From: Dyella sp. C11
Lineage (GTDB): Bacteria; Pseudomonadota; Gammaproteobacteria; Xanthomonadales; Rhodanobacteraceae
Assembly: GCF_003121485.1 (NCBI RefSeq)
Contig: NZ_QAVX01000006.1
Location: 1 to 64,000, forward strand
Reading direction: 5' to 3'
DNA length: 64,000 nucleotides
Positions 28,307 to 37,559 of this stretch are shown piece by piece. The first letter of the stretch is position 1. Each line of letters opens with the position of its first letter. Under the pieces are notes generated by a model, which saw only the letters and a list, made by a program, of their open reading frames with translations, was not told the origin of the DNA and ran no database searches. The translations under genes were made by a program, and so were the position numbers.

Positions 28307-28524
28307 GCGAATACTCCAGATGGAAAAGAGGTATCGACGCCCACGGCGCAACGCGCGCCGGGCAAAGGGCGTCAGGAAAAGTTCGAATGCATGGCCCCGA
28401 TGGCGCATGCGCACGCAAGCACGTGCCGCAGGCGCGGTATCAGTGTTGTATCGGGACCATGGGCTGCGTCATGCCTTCAAAAGCACGCGCAGGGGGAAGG
28501 CGCGCCGCTAAAGCGGCCAGCGCA

Positions 28525-28878
28525 TCAAACGGCTTCGGGCGGGCGCAACAGCCGTGCGGGGTCGTGCAGGCCCACGTCGTACGTCACGGACGCAGGCGCC
28601 TGGTTGGGCATGGGCGCCCACAGGAAAGCCACATCGAACGGGTGGAGGATGTCGTCCATGCCGCCGTTGGTGGAGTTGTCTTCGAAGGATGGCGAACCGA
28701 CGTCATCGGCGTTTACATCGGCGACGTCATCGACCAGCACCATCGTTGCCACCGCCTTGCCATCCGCCGATGCGGACGACACCTGCACCGGGCGCACGGG
28801 CGTGCCGACCAGCAGAAGCAGGCCGAACATGCACGCCAGGAACTTGGCGAAGTGGGAACGAAGAAGACGCGAAGTCAT
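28525..28878 (-). CDS. Hypothetical exported or membrane protein
   Basis: A 117-residue protein I do not recognise. The N-terminus (MTSRLLRSHFAKFLACMFGLLLLVGTPVRP) looks like an uncleaved anchor or a signal peptide. The rest is acidic, with DDVADVNADDVGSPSFEDN and a proline-rich end; no known motif. The ATG at 28878 is chosen because the hydrophobic segment starts soon after. It may be real but has no support beyond codon pattern, a plausible leader and position. It is not clearly in an operon with the carbonic anhydrase gene. Confidence 0.5.
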   Translation of the reverse strand: MTSRLLRSHFAKFLACMFGLLLLVGTPVRPVQVSSASADGKAVATMVLVDDVADVNADDVGSPSFEDNSTNGGMDDILHPFDVAFLWAPMPNQAPASVTYDVGLHDPARLLRPPEAV

Positions 28879-29009
28879 GAGATCGAAGGTATCGGAAAGC
28901 ACATGACAGCCGCAAGAGTTTGCGAGAAATCAATCGGGCATCTTCAGAAAAGTGCTGGCGAATATTCATGTTTGCGGCGTCGGTATGACACGCGATGTTT
29001 TGTAAGCAC

Positions 29010-29041
29010 AAAAGAAAACGGCGAGCCGAAGCTCGCCGTTT
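29010..29041 (-). terminator. Intrinsic terminator of the porin gene
   Basis: On the minus strand ACGGCGAGC, a TTCG tetraloop and GCTCGCCGT form a nine-pair stem followed by TTTCTTTT. It lies about 50 bases after the porin stop codon. Confidence 0.85.
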
Positions 29042-29090
29042 GTCCGTCCATGGGTGGAACTCCGTTGCGATAGCCGTACCGCCGATCCGA

Positions 29091-30728
29091 TTAGAACGGG
29101 TAGTAGCGGAAGGAGGTGAAGAACATGTTCTCGGTGGCCTTCGGCGAGGAAATGCCGTTGGCGACCGGGCCGCTCACGCCATTGATGAAGCCCTGGCCAG
29201 CGAACGCTTCCTTCTGCGTGTAGGAGTACTGCGCGCCGAACTGCATCTTGCCGAACTTGCCCTGGTAGAACTTCCACCAGAAGCCCGCCGTGCCCTGCCA
29301 GATCTCGCGGGCGTTGCCCACGCAGTTGGCGCCGCCAGCGATGTCGCACTGGCTGTTGTTGTAGGCCGGGTTGCCGTAGCCGAGCTGCACCACGCCGCCG
29401 TTGTAAGCGGTGAAGTCCTTCTTGCTGGCCTGCTCACGACCACCGAACAGATAGAAGTCCAGATCCGGGTTGGCGTGCAGGGTCAGGCCCGACAGGATCA
29501 TGTTTTCCTTGATCGGGGCGATGTTGCCGTTCGGGCTGAACGTCACGTCCGAAAGCTGGGCGCTGCCGTAACGGCCGATGCCCTTGCCGTCCATGCCGGA
29601 CAACTGGAAGTCGAGGGTCTTCTCGATGAGCGGCAGCACCATGCCAGCACCCCAACCGCCGCCCCACGTATCGTGGTTCGAGTACGAACCATTGATGGCG
29701 TAGCGGTTGTAGAACGAGCGAGCCAGACCGAACACTTCGTAGTGACCGTAACCCGGGTCAGCCGCGAACTTCACGATCACGTCCGGGATGTGGTTCAGCG
29801 ACAGCGTGTTGGCCGAGTCGTAACCCGAGCCAGCAGCGATGTTGTAGGCGGTCTGCTGGACCGGAGCCTTCGACTGGTTCGGGCTGCTGTAGAACGTGGT
29901 CTGCGGGTTCTCGAGCGAGATACCCAGCCAGTAGGTCTTGTCCCAATCCTTGACCAGGCGGACCTGTGCCTGACGCGCCCAGGTGAAGCCCGGGATGTAC
30001 TGTGCGTCGATCTGCGGCGGGGTCAGCTCGGTGCGCGGCGTGATGCCCTTGCTGTTCATCGTCAGCAGCGACCAGTTCTGGCCGGCCAGCAGGTGCAGGC
30101 CCGAGTTGTCCCAGTCAGCCGTCATGTAGACGTTGCGCATACGCGGGTTGAACGAGTTGGATTCGTTCTGGTTGGCGGTCTGCGCGCCACCCAGGAAGTC
30201 CATTTCAACGTAACCGGCGAGGTGCGTGTTCGGATCCACGTCACCCTGCACGAGGGCCGACAGGCGGCTCTGGCGAGCCGACATGCGGAACTCGTTCATG
30301 TGAGCGGTCTGCACGTTCTTGTACGGGATCGCGCTGTAGTTGGAGGCGATGTCCGCGCCTTCCTGGTTCGAGCGGTAGATCGATTCGGCAGCGAGGAAGC
30401 CGCCGAGCGTGATGTTCACGCCCTTGTAGGCCAGCTTGTCGGCCGACTTCTTCAGCTGCGCATCGGTGGCAGCCGTCTGCTTCTGCACCTGTTCCACGGC
30501 CTGGCCGGTGGAAACGTTGATGTCAGACTGAGCGTCCGTGCGCTGCTCGAGTTCGACGACCTTCGCCTGCAGGGCCTGCAACTGGGCCTTCAGCGCTTCG
30601 ATTTCAGCAGCCTGGGTGGACTGCGAGGTGGTCTTCGAGCTCGACGCCCCGGCCGGGTCGGCCATGACGTGGAAGCTGGTAACGCCCAAACCGGCAGCAA
30701 CGGCCACCGCGAGCAACTTGGAACGCAT
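29091..30728 (-). CDS. DcaP/OprP-like outer-membrane porin
   Basis: A 545-residue porin. After a signal peptide (MRSKLLAVAVAAGLGVTSFHVMA) comes a coiled-coil segment, about residues 38-70 (AAEIEALKAQLQALQAKVVELEQ), then a beta-barrel starting near GVNITLGGFLAAESIYRSN. The chain ends in Phe (SFRYYPF), the usual outer-membrane insertion signal. The coiled coil plus the GGFLAAES barrel start match DcaP-like trimeric porins. A Pho-box-like site about 114 bases upstream and a pst operon nearby suggest induction in phosphate starvation and anion uptake. The ATG at 30728 has GGAGA upstream; an ATG at 30743 is possible. An intrinsic terminator follows. Confidence 0.85.
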   Translation of the reverse strand: MRSKLLAVAVAAGLGVTSFHVMADPAGASSSKTTSQSTQAAEIEALKAQLQALQAKVVELEQRTDAQSDINVSTGQAVEQVQKQTAATDAQLKKSADKLAYKGVNITLGGFLAAESIYRSNQEGADIASNYSAIPYKNVQTAHMNEFRMSARQSRLSALVQGDVDPNTHLAGYVEMDFLGGAQTANQNESNSFNPRMRNVYMTADWDNSGLHLLAGQNWSLLTMNSKGITPRTELTPPQIDAQYIPGFTWARQAQVRLVKDWDKTYWLGISLENPQTTFYSSPNQSKAPVQQTAYNIAAGSGYDSANTLSLNHIPDVIVKFAADPGYGHYEVFGLARSFYNRYAINGSYSNHDTWGGGWGAGMVLPLIEKTLDFQLSGMDGKGIGRYGSAQLSDVTFSPNGNIAPIKENMILSGLTLHANPDLDFYLFGGREQASKKDFTAYNGGVVQLGYGNPAYNNSQCDIAGGANCVGNAREIWQGTAGFWWKFYQGKFGKMQFGAQYSYTQKEAFAGQGFINGVSGPVANGISSPKATENMFFTSFRYYPF

Positions 30729-30841
30729 GGAATATCTCCGCATGTAGGTAAGAATCACCTGGACCGCCCCCTTTGATCCCTCGATCTCCGGCCGTCCAAG
30801 CACGATCGGAGCGCAGGATGGGCTTCGGGCTTTACCGTTAC

Positions 30842-30859
30842 ATGGACGTTATGTGACAG
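30842..30859 (-). promoter_or_regulatory. Candidate Pho box upstream of porin
   Basis: The minus strand reads CTGTCACATAACGTCCAT, the 7-4-7 pattern of the PhoB consensus CTGTCATAWAWCTGTCAT with the first half nearly exact. It is 114 bases from the porin ATG. PhoB binding is inferred. Confidence 0.6.
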
Positions 30860-30945
30860 AACGAAGACATGCGTTCGCACGCGTACGGACTCAGCGCCAG
30901 CGGTGCGCCAGCCGGGCCGGTTGCCCTGGCTGATATGCTTGGACG

Positions 30946-31605
30946 ATGGACAAGCTCAACAACAGCATGGCCGGCCGTATGGCCGAGCGATTCCGCGGCT
31001 TCCTGCCTGTCATCGTGGACGTCGAAACCGGTGGCTTCGATTCGGAGCGCGACGCGCTGCTGGAAATCGCCGCCGTCGTGCTGCGCATGACACCCGAGGG
31101 CTATCTGCAGCCCATGCCGGCCGTGGCCGCGCACGTGCACCCCTTTCCTGGCGCCAATATCGACCCTCGCGCCCTGGAGATCACCGGCATTGATCCGGAC
31201 AACCCCTTGCGTGGCGCGCTTGATGAGCGCGTGGCGCTGGACCATGTGTTCAAGCCCATCCGCGACGCCATGCGCGACATGGATTGCCAGCGCGCCATCC
31301 TGGTGGGGCACAACGCGGCGTTCGACCTGGGCTTTCTCAATGCGGCCGTGCGTCGCGTGGGCCACAAGCGCAATCCGTTCCATCCTTTCAGCTGCTTTGA
31401 TACCGCCACGCTCAGCGGCCTGGCCTACGGCCAGACCGTGCTGAGCAAGTCCGTGCAGGCCGCGGGCATTGCCTTTGATACGCGCGAGGCGCACTCCGCC
31501 ATCTATGACGCGGAACGCACGGCGGAGTTGTTCTGCACCATCATCAACCGCTGGCGTCGACTCGAGGAGTTCGAGCGGGACCAGATTGGGGTGGAGTCGC
31601 TTTAA
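30946..31605 (+). CDS. rnt: Ribonuclease T
   Basis: A 219-residue DEDDh 3'-5' exoribonuclease that trims tRNA and other stable RNA ends. Exo I is [13 protein letters not shown] (acidic pair D24, E26), Exo II is [13 protein letters not shown] and Exo III is [14 protein letters not shown] with the His and Asp. The internal sequence [16 protein letters not shown] and the [22 protein letters not shown] block are specific to RNase T within the family. Length agrees with E. coli Rnt (215). It is transcribed away from the porin gene and followed by a repeat-rich gap. Confidence 0.95.
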   Translation: MDKLNNSMAGRMAERFRGFLPVIVDVETGGFDSERDALLEIAAVVLRMTPEGYLQPMPAVAAHVHPFPGANIDPRALEITGIDPDNPLRGALDERVALDHVFKPIRDAMRDMDCQRAILVGHNAAFDLGFLNAAVRRVGHKRNPFHPFSCFDTATLSGLAYGQTVLSKSVQAAGIAFDTREAHSAIYDAERTAELFCTIINRWRRLEEFERDQIGVESL

Positions 31606-31670
31606 GGGATGTTGTTTGGGTATGGGCGCCAAGGCCCACCACCTACCCCTCACTACCCATACCTCCTCAC

Positions 31671-31781
31671 CGTCATTCCGGCGAAGGCCGGAATCCAGTG
31701 CCTTTTGCACTGTTGTTGCCCTGCTCTATTAATAATCCAAAAAAGCAAAGGCACTGGATTCCGGCCTTCGCCGGAATGACG
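31671..31781. repeat. Class A inverted repeat pair
   Basis: Arms 31671-31700 and 31752-31781 are inverse copies of the class A element (CGTCATTCCGGCGAAGGCCG at the left end) around about 50 bases. The whole unit can fold into one long hairpin. Confidence 0.85.
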
Positions 31782-31992
31782 TTGAGGGATAAATGACGGT
31801 GAGGGGTGTGGGGCCGGCGACGGTGAGGGTTGGCGACGGTGACGGGCTGGCGTCAATGGGGGCCAGCGACCATGCAAAGGCCGTCGGGCGCTTCCTTTGA
31901 CGCTCATCCAGGCCCCGCCTCGAAGACCCAGGGCCCTCTTCACCTTTCACCAACCCTCTATGCGTCAATGATTTATGACAGCCCCTCACCGC

Positions 31993-32010
31993 CTGTCATA
32001 TCCCTGAAAC
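31993..32010 (+). promoter_or_regulatory. pstS: Candidate Pho box upstream of pstS
   Basis: CTGTCATATCCCTGAAAC: the first seven bases equal the PhoB consensus half-site and the second half CTGAAAC is close. It lies 86 bases before the pstS GTG, a usual place for PhoB activation of pst operons. Confidence 0.75.
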
Positions 32011-32095
32011 ATTGAGCTCATTTCATTGCAACACGGCGCGCATGAAATAACGGCGGGCGGGAATCCCCCGAAACCCTTATCGCTAAGGAGCAACC

Positions 32096-33130
32096 GTGTT
32101 GATCTCAACCAAATCCATGACTCGTATCGGCACGGCTGCCGTGTTCGCGACGGCTTCGCTGTTCGCCATGGCCGCCCAGGCCACGGACATCACCGGCGCT
32201 GGCTCCAGCTTCGTCTATCCGGTGCTCTCCAAGTGGTCCGCCGGCTACGCCGAAAAGACTGGCAACAAGCTCAACTATCAGTCCGTCGGCTCGGGCGCCG
32301 GCGTGGCACAGATCAAGGAAGGCACCATCGATTTCGGCGCCACCGACGCTCCGGTGAAGGCTGAAGACCTGGCGCAGTTCGGCCTGGGCCAGTTCCCGGT
32401 CGTCGTCGGCGGCATCGTGCCGGTGGTGAACATCCCGGGCGTGGAAGCGGGCCAGGTGAAGCTGGACGGCGCCACCCTCGCCGACATCTTCCTCGGCAAG
32501 ATCACCATGTGGAACGATCCGCGCATCGCTTCGCAGAACGCTGGCGTGAACCTGCCGGCCAAGAAGATCACTGTCGTGCATCGCTCGGACGGTTCGGGTA
32601 CCTCGTTCAACTTCACCAACTACCTGTCCAAGGTCAGCCCGGATTGGGCCGCCAAGGTCAAGTTCGGCACGGCCGTCGAGTGGCCGACCGGCGTGGGTGG
32701 CAAGGGCAACGAAGGCGTCTCGCAGTACGTGAAGCAGATCGTCGGTTCGATCGGCTACGTCGAATACGCCTATGCCGTGAAGAACAAGATCAGCTGGGTG
32801 GACCTGAAGAACGCCGCTGGCCAGGTCGTCGCTCCGAGCGCCGAAGCCTTCGCCGCTGCCGCCGCGACCGCCGACTGGGCGAGCGCCAAGGACTTCAACG
32901 TGATCATGACCAACGCCTCCGGTGCGCAGGCATGGCCGATCACGGCGACCACCTGGGTGGTGATGTACAAGAAGCCGAAGAACGCCGAGCACACCAAGGT
33001 GGCCTTCGAGTTCTTCAAGTGGGCGCTCGAGAACGGCCAGAAGGACGCCGCCTCGCTCGACTACGTCGCCCTGCCGGACACGCTGGTCAAGAAGATCGAA
33101 GCCTACTGGGCTTCGGAGTACAAGCACTGA
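32096..33130 (+). CDS. pstS: Phosphate ABC transporter binding protein PstS
   Basis: A 344-residue periplasmic phosphate receptor. The signal peptide runs to about residue 30 (cleavage near AAQA), and the mature protein starts TDITGAGSSFVYPVLSKWS. Phosphate ligands are in GAGSSF, SVGSGAGVAQI, FGATDAPV and RSDGSGTSFNF. The GTG at 32096 follows AAGGAG at the right distance; an in-frame ATG seven codons later is an alternative. It is the first gene of pstSCAB-phoU and has a Pho box upstream. Scavenges inorganic phosphate for the PstCAB permease. Confidence 0.96.
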   Translation: MLISTKSMTRIGTAAVFATASLFAMAAQATDITGAGSSFVYPVLSKWSAGYAEKTGNKLNYQSVGSGAGVAQIKEGTIDFGATDAPVKAEDLAQFGLGQFPVVVGGIVPVVNIPGVEAGQVKLDGATLADIFLGKITMWNDPRIASQNAGVNLPAKKITVVHRSDGSGTSFNFTNYLSKVSPDWAAKVKFGTAVEWPTGVGGKGNEGVSQYVKQIVGSIGYVEYAYAVKNKISWVDLKNAAGQVVAPSAEAFAAAAATADWASAKDFNVIMTNASGAQAWPITATTWVVMYKKPKNAEHTKVAFEFFKWALENGQKDAASLDYVALPDTLVKKIEAYWASEYKH

Positions 33131-33310
33131 GGAGCCGCGTCTCGTCGGTCACGCTACGGCAACCGACAGCGCTTAACCTGATGGCTTGACTGCACGACAA
33201 CGGCCGCCCGATTAACCTCGGGCGGCCTGTTGCTGAAAGGCGCCCGGAAGCGCCGTCCATCCCCAGACGGCTGCGCCGCTCTGATCTGAATGCCGAGGAA
33301 TCCTCCGCAC

Positions 33311-34330
33311 ATGCAAGCGAATGTAGGCGCCGTTGACGCCACCGTGCCCCAACAGGAAGCGCGCGCCCGCCGCGACGCTCGGCACGACCGCCTGTTCAGT
33401 TGGCTGCTCAAGGGCTGTGCCCTGCTGGTGCTGGCCTGTCTCCTCGGTGCCGCGGGAGCCACCCTGTGGGGTGGCCGCCATGCGTTTGGCACCTTCGGCT
33501 GGCACTTCCTGGTCAGCGACGCGTGGGATCCGGGTTCGGACACCTACGGCGCCCTGGTGCCGGTGTACGGCACGCTGATGACCTCGTTCATCGCGCTCGT
33601 CATTGCCGTGCCGATCAGCTTCGGCATCGCGCTGTATCTTTCCGAAGTGGCGCCGCCGTGGCTGCGCACGCCGGTGGCCTCGGCCATCGAACTGCTGGCC
33701 GGCATCCCTTCGATCATCTACGGCATGTGGGGCCTTTTCATCTTTGCGCCCTTCTTCGCCGACCACATCAAGCCGTGGCTGACCAACTACCTGGGCAACA
33801 AGCCCGACGACGGCAAGCTGTCGTGGGTGGCCCAGCACACGTTCCTCGGCAAGCTGTTCGGCAGTGACTATCCGTTCGGCGCCAGCATCCTGACGGCGGG
33901 TATCGTGCTCGCGGTGATGATCATCCCGTTCATTTCCTCGGTGATGCGCGAAGTGTTCCAGACGGTGCCTTCGCGCCTGAAGGAATCGGCGTATGCGCTG
34001 GGTTCCAGCACGTGGGAAGTCTCCTGGGACATCGTGCTGCCGTACACGCGCTCGGCGGTGATCGGCGGCATCTTCCTCGGCCTTGGCCGCGCACTGGGTG
34101 AAACGATGGCGGTGACTTTCGTGCTCGGCAACGCCATGCAGCTGTCGGCATCCATTCTCGATCCGGGCGCATCGATTGCGTCCACCATCGCCAACCAGTT
34201 CAGTGAAGCGGCGGGCCTGCAGAAGTCCTCGCTGATGGCCCTGGCCTTCCTGCTGTTCGTGGTGACCTTCATCGTGCTGTTGATTGCCCGCTGGATGCTG
34301 CGCCAGCTCGCCCACAAGGAGGGTCGCTGA
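33311..34330 (+). CDS. pstC: Phosphate ABC transporter permease PstC
   Basis: A 339-residue inner-membrane permease with about six helices. Markers are YGTLMTSFIALVIAVPISFGIALYLSE, ELLAGIPSIIYGMWGLF and the ABC-contact loop ESAYALGSSTWEVSWDIVLPYTRS. The periplasmic loop between the middle helices (about 145-200) is longer than in E. coli PstC, as often seen in this group. The ATG at 33311 is chosen because GAGGAA precedes it; the ATG at 33290 has no ribosome site. The 180-base gap after pstS shows no terminator. Confidence 0.93.
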   Translation: MQANVGAVDATVPQQEARARRDARHDRLFSWLLKGCALLVLACLLGAAGATLWGGRHAFGTFGWHFLVSDAWDPGSDTYGALVPVYGTLMTSFIALVIAVPISFGIALYLSEVAPPWLRTPVASAIELLAGIPSIIYGMWGLFIFAPFFADHIKPWLTNYLGNKPDDGKLSWVAQHTFLGKLFGSDYPFGASILTAGIVLAVMIIPFISSVMREVFQTVPSRLKESAYALGSSTWEVSWDIVLPYTRSAVIGGIFLGLGRALGETMAVTFVLGNAMQLSASILDPGASIASTIANQFSEAAGLQKSSLMALAFLLFVVTFIVLLIARWMLRQLAHKEGR

Positions 34331-35205
34331 TGGCCGGCAACTCGATGCTGTACTCCAAGCGCCGCATCAAGAACATCATTGCTCTTTCGTTGAGCGTGGT
34401 CGCGACCCTGATCGGCCTGGTCTTCCTCGCGTGGATCCTGTGGGAAACGCTGCAGCAAGGTATCGCTGCACTGAAACCGCAGCTCTTCATCAAGATCACC
34501 GCCTACGGTGAAGACGGCGGCCTGGCTAACGCCATGGTCGGCAGCTTCATCATCAATCTGATCGGCATCCTGATCGCCACGCCCATCGGCGTGCTGGCGG
34601 GTACCTGGCTGGCCGAATACGCGAACGGTACCAAGCTCGGCGAATCGATCCGCTTCCTCAACGACATCCTGCTGTCGGCGCCGTCGATCGTGCTGGGCCT
34701 GTTCGTCTACACCATCATCGTGTTGCCGAGCACGTCGCTTACCAATGGCTCCACCACGTTCTCCGGCTGGGCTGGCGGCGTGGCGCTGGCCTTGATCGCC
34801 CTGCCCGTCATCGTGCGCACCTCGGACGAAATGCTGCGCCTGGTGCCTTCCACGCTGCGCGAAGCCTCGCTGTCGCTGGGCATTCCGCAGTGGAAGCTGA
34901 CCACGCAGATCCTGATCCGCGCCGCACGCTCGGGCATCATCACCGGTGTGCTGCTGGCGCTGGCTCGCATCAGCGGCGAAACCGCACCGCTGCTGTTCAC
35001 TGCGTTCGGCAACAACTACATGACGTTCAATCCGTCGGACAAGATGTCCAGCCTGCCGCAAATGATTTACCAGTACGCCAACGATCCGGGCGAAGGCCTG
35101 CACGCCATCGCGTGGGCCGGTGCCTTCGTGCTTACCATGTTCGTGCTGTTGCTGAGCCTTGCTTCCCGTCTGGTCCTTTCACGCTCCAAGGTGTCCCATG
35201 ACTGA
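34330..35205 (+). CDS. pstA: Phosphate ABC transporter permease PstA
   Basis: A 291-residue partner of PstC. It has six predicted helices, with [53 protein letters not shown] and the EAA-type coupling loop [20 protein letters not shown]. Its ATG shares one base with the pstC stop (TGATG), so the two permease subunits are translationally coupled. Length and motifs are standard. Confidence 0.95.
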   Translation: MAGNSMLYSKRRIKNIIALSLSVVATLIGLVFLAWILWETLQQGIAALKPQLFIKITAYGEDGGLANAMVGSFIINLIGILIATPIGVLAGTWLAEYANGTKLGESIRFLNDILLSAPSIVLGLFVYTIIVLPSTSLTNGSTTFSGWAGGVALALIALPVIVRTSDEMLRLVPSTLREASLSLGIPQWKLTTQILIRAARSGIITGVLLALARISGETAPLLFTAFGNNYMTFNPSDKMSSLPQMIYQYANDPGEGLHAIAWAGAFVLTMFVLLLSLASRLVLSRSKVSHD

Positions 35206-36013
35206 GTCCGCCGCCGCCGGCATCCATCCGCAGTCCGCGGCCACGCATGCCCCCATCGCGCCCACCAAGCTGACGGTGCGCGACCTGCACTTCTACTACA
35301 ACGGGTTCCATGCGCTGAAAGGCATCAACATGGACATCCCGGAGAAGAAAGTGACGGCCATCATTGGCCCGTCCGGCTGCGGCAAGTCCACGCTGCTGCG
35401 CATCTTCAACCGCATCTATGCGATCTACCCGAAGCTGGAGGCCAAGGGCGAGATCGTGCTGGACGGCGAGAACATCCTGGACTCGCGCTATTCCATGAAC
35501 CGCCTGCGCAGCAAGGTCGGCATGGTGTTCCAGAAGCCGGTGCCGTTCCCGATGACCATCTTCGAGAACGTCGCCTACGGCATCCGTCACCACGAAAAGC
35601 TCTCGCGTGCCGACATGGACATCCGCGTCGAACAGGCGCTGCGCAGCGCCGCGCTGTGGGATGAGGTGAAGGACAAGCTCAAGCAGAGCGCGCTGGGCCT
35701 CTCCGGCGGTCAGCAGCAGCGTCTTTGCATCGCGCGTGGCATCGCGTTGAAGCCCGAAGTGCTGCTGCTCGACGAACCGACGTCGGCACTCGATCCGATC
35801 GCCACCGGCCGTATCGAACAGCTGGTGGAAGAGCTCAAGAGCGAATACACCATCGTCATCGTCACCCACAACATGCAGCAGGCGGCCCGTTGCTCGGACC
35901 TCACCGCCTTCATGTACCTGGGCGAGCTGATCGAATTCGACCGCACCGAACAGATCTTCACCAAGCCGGGCAAGAAGCAGACCGAGGATTACATCACCGG
36001 TCGCTTCGGTTAA
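35198..36013 (+). CDS. pstB: Phosphate ABC transporter ATPase PstB
   Basis: A 271-residue ABC ATPase energising phosphate import. Walker [12 protein letters not shown] is near residue 60, the Q-loop is in [13 protein letters not shown], the signature [16 protein letters not shown] and Walker [13 protein letters not shown] follow, with the switch His in [13 protein letters not shown]. The PVPFPMTI segment is typical of PstB. The ATG lies inside the end of pstA with an eight-base overlap. A short N-terminal extension rich in Ala precedes the domain. Confidence 0.96.
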   Translation: MTESAAAGIHPQSAATHAPIAPTKLTVRDLHFYYNGFHALKGINMDIPEKKVTAIIGPSGCGKSTLLRIFNRIYAIYPKLEAKGEIVLDGENILDSRYSMNRLRSKVGMVFQKPVPFPMTIFENVAYGIRHHEKLSRADMDIRVEQALRSAALWDEVKDKLKQSALGLSGGQQQRLCIARGIALKPEVLLLDEPTSALDPIATGRIEQLVEELKSEYTIVIVTHNMQQAARCSDLTAFMYLGELIEFDRTEQIFTKPGKKQTEDYITGRFG

Positions 36014-36020
36014 TCGTTAT

Positions 36021-36061
36021 GCTCCCTCTCCCCTCCGGGGAGAGGGCCGGGGTGAGGGGCC
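36021..36061 (+). repeat. Class C element between pstB and phoU
   Basis: GCTCCCTCTCCCC then GGGGAGAGGGCCGGGGTGAG, nearly identical to 7981-8021. It sits inside the pst operon and could form a hairpin that lowers phoU read-through or protects the upstream message. Confidence 0.8.
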
Positions 36062-36104
36062 ACGCCGCCCCTCCCTCCCAAACGGACTCAAAAGAGAATC
36101 CCCC

Positions 36105-36839
36105 ATGAGCGGCAGCAGCAAAGAACACATCATCAAGAGCTACGACGACGAGCTGACCCGCCTCACCGGCGAAATCGTCCGCATGGGCGAGCTCGCGGTA
36201 AGCCAGCTGGAAGCAGCCATCGACGTGATCGACCGCCGTGACGAGCGCGCCGCGCAGCACGTGGTCAACAACGACGACGCCATCGACCTGCTGGAACAGG
36301 AAATCAGCCACGACGTGGTGCGCCTGCTCGCCCTGCGCGCGCCCATTGCCGGCGACCTGCGCAATGTGTTCGCCGCGCTGCGCATTGCCGCCGACATCGA
36401 ACGCATCGGCGACTACGCCGCCAACGTGGCCAAGCGCTCCATTCCGCTGTCCATGGTGGCTCCGGTCGCGCCGACCAGCGGCCTGGGCTACCTGGCCGAA
36501 CTCGCTGCCAAGGAAGTGCGCGACGTGCTGATGGCCTATCGCGACCGCGACGCCGAGCGCGCCTACCAGGTGTGGAAGGACGACGCGGAACTGGACGAAG
36601 CCTATACCGGCTACTTCCGCCAGTTGCTTACGTACATGATGGAAGATCCGCGCAACATCACGCCGTGCACGCACCTGCTGTTCATGGCGAAGAACATCGA
36701 GCGCATCGGCGACCACGCCACCAACATCGCCGAAAGCATCTGGTATCAGGTGAATGGCGAACCGTTGACGGCACAGCGTGCCAAGCGTGATTTCACGTCG
36801 AACCCAGAGCTGACGAAGCTGGGCATCAAGCCCGAGTAA
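36105..36839 (+). CDS. phoU: Phosphate signalling protein PhoU
   Basis: A 244-residue protein of two PhoU three-helix repeats. The metal-binding repeats appear as AALRIAADIERIGDYAANVAK in the first half and LLFMAKNIERIGDHATNIAE in the second (E/D-x-x-R-I-G-D). PhoU links PstSCAB to the PhoR-PhoB system and represses the Pho regulon when phosphate is plentiful. It is the last gene of the pst operon, 91 bases after pstB; phoB and phoR are not in this window. Confidence 0.96.
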   Translation: MSGSSKEHIIKSYDDELTRLTGEIVRMGELAVSQLEAAIDVIDRRDERAAQHVVNNDDAIDLLEQEISHDVVRLLALRAPIAGDLRNVFAALRIAADIERIGDYAANVAKRSIPLSMVAPVAPTSGLGYLAELAAKEVRDVLMAYRDRDAERAYQVWKDDAELDEAYTGYFRQLLTYMMEDPRNITPCTHLLFMAKNIERIGDHATNIAESIWYQVNGEPLTAQRAKRDFTSNPELTKLGIKPE

Positions 36840-36857
36840 GGCAACACAGCTACTCCT

Positions 36858-36925
36858 GTGGGAGCGCACCCTGTGCGCGACTGGCGGCATGAGACGCCCC
36901 AGTCGCGCACAGGGTGCGCTCCCAC
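36858..36925. repeat. Class B palindrome, second copy
   Basis: Arms 36858-36883 and 36900-36925 are identical to those at 10257-10329, with a 16-base loop instead of 21. Two exact copies 26 kb apart indicate a mobile or conserved dispersed element. Confidence 0.9.
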
Positions 36926-37074
36926 AGTGTTTTTGGACATTGGCGGTGCTCACCGCGTGTGAGCCTCAATCCCACCCAAGCAATCTTCCGCCTCAGCTTT
37001 CTTAGCTGGACGACAGGACAAGAAATGGCTAGCGCAGCGGCTCACGTCCTGCGGAAACAGCCACATCCCCTCAC

Positions 37075-37158
37075 CGTCATTCCCGCGAAAGCGGGAATCC
37101 AGTGACTTTAAGCCTTGAAGAGCGAAGGCGCTGGATTCCCGCTTTCGCGGGAATGACG
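37075..37158. repeat. Class A inverted repeat pair
   Basis: CGTCATTCCCGCGAAAGCGG at 37075 and its inverse ending at 37158 flank about 24 bases. The arms match each other almost perfectly over 30 bases. Confidence 0.85.
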
Positions 37159-37213
37159 GTGAGGAGTATTTCGATGCGAGGAACGTGTGGGAGCCCTCGC
37201 CCCTGGAACGGCG

Positions 37214-37537
37214 TTAGTGCGCGCCACCGGTGAGCTTCAGCCCCACCATGCCCAGCACCACCAGCCCCACGCAGGCCAGCCGCAACGGCGAGGCCGAATC
37301 GCCGAACAGCACGATGCCGAGAATCACGGCACCCACGGCGCCGATGCCCGTCCAGATCGCATAAGCCGTACCGATCGGCAATGTTTTCACTGCCATCGCC
37401 AGCAACACGATGCTCGCGATCATGGCCGAACCCGTGATCACGCTGGGCCACAGTCGCGAGAAACCTTCGGTGTACTTGAGCCCGATGGCCCAAACCACTT
37501 CGAGCAAACCGGCGACGAGAAGATAAATCCAGGGCAT
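37214..37537 (-). CDS. gdx: Guanidinium exporter Gdx (SugE, SMR family)
   Basis: A 107-residue small multidrug resistance protein with four helices. The essential Glu is E13 ([16 protein letters not shown]), and [20 protein letters not shown] is typical of the SugE/Gdx subtype, which exports guanidinium in exchange for protons. A guanidine-II riboswitch immediately upstream supports this identity over a multidrug EmrE role. The gene is probably its own transcript with induction by guanidine. Length is standard for the family. Confidence 0.93.
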   Translation of the reverse strand: MPWIYLLVAGLLEVVWAIGLKYTEGFSRLWPSVITGSAMIASIVLLAMAVKTLPIGTAYAIWTGIGAVGAVILGIVLFGDSASPLRLACVGLVVLGMVGLKLTGGAH

Positions 37538-37559
37538 GACGCACTCCTCTGGATGAAGA

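Larger units (their letters stand above)
31606..32095. other. Intergenic region upstream of pstS
   Basis: This 490-base gap has no supported gene. It contains a class A inverted repeat pair (31671-31781), a short G-rich stretch where GGCGACGGTGA recurs near 31816-31850, and the Pho box and leader of pstS. Confidence 0.7.
36840..37213. other. Repeat-filled intergenic region
   Basis: This 374-base gap has no supported gene. It holds a class B palindrome and a class A inverted pair, both listed. One of them probably ends the pst transcript; no T-run terminator is seen. Confidence 0.7.
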
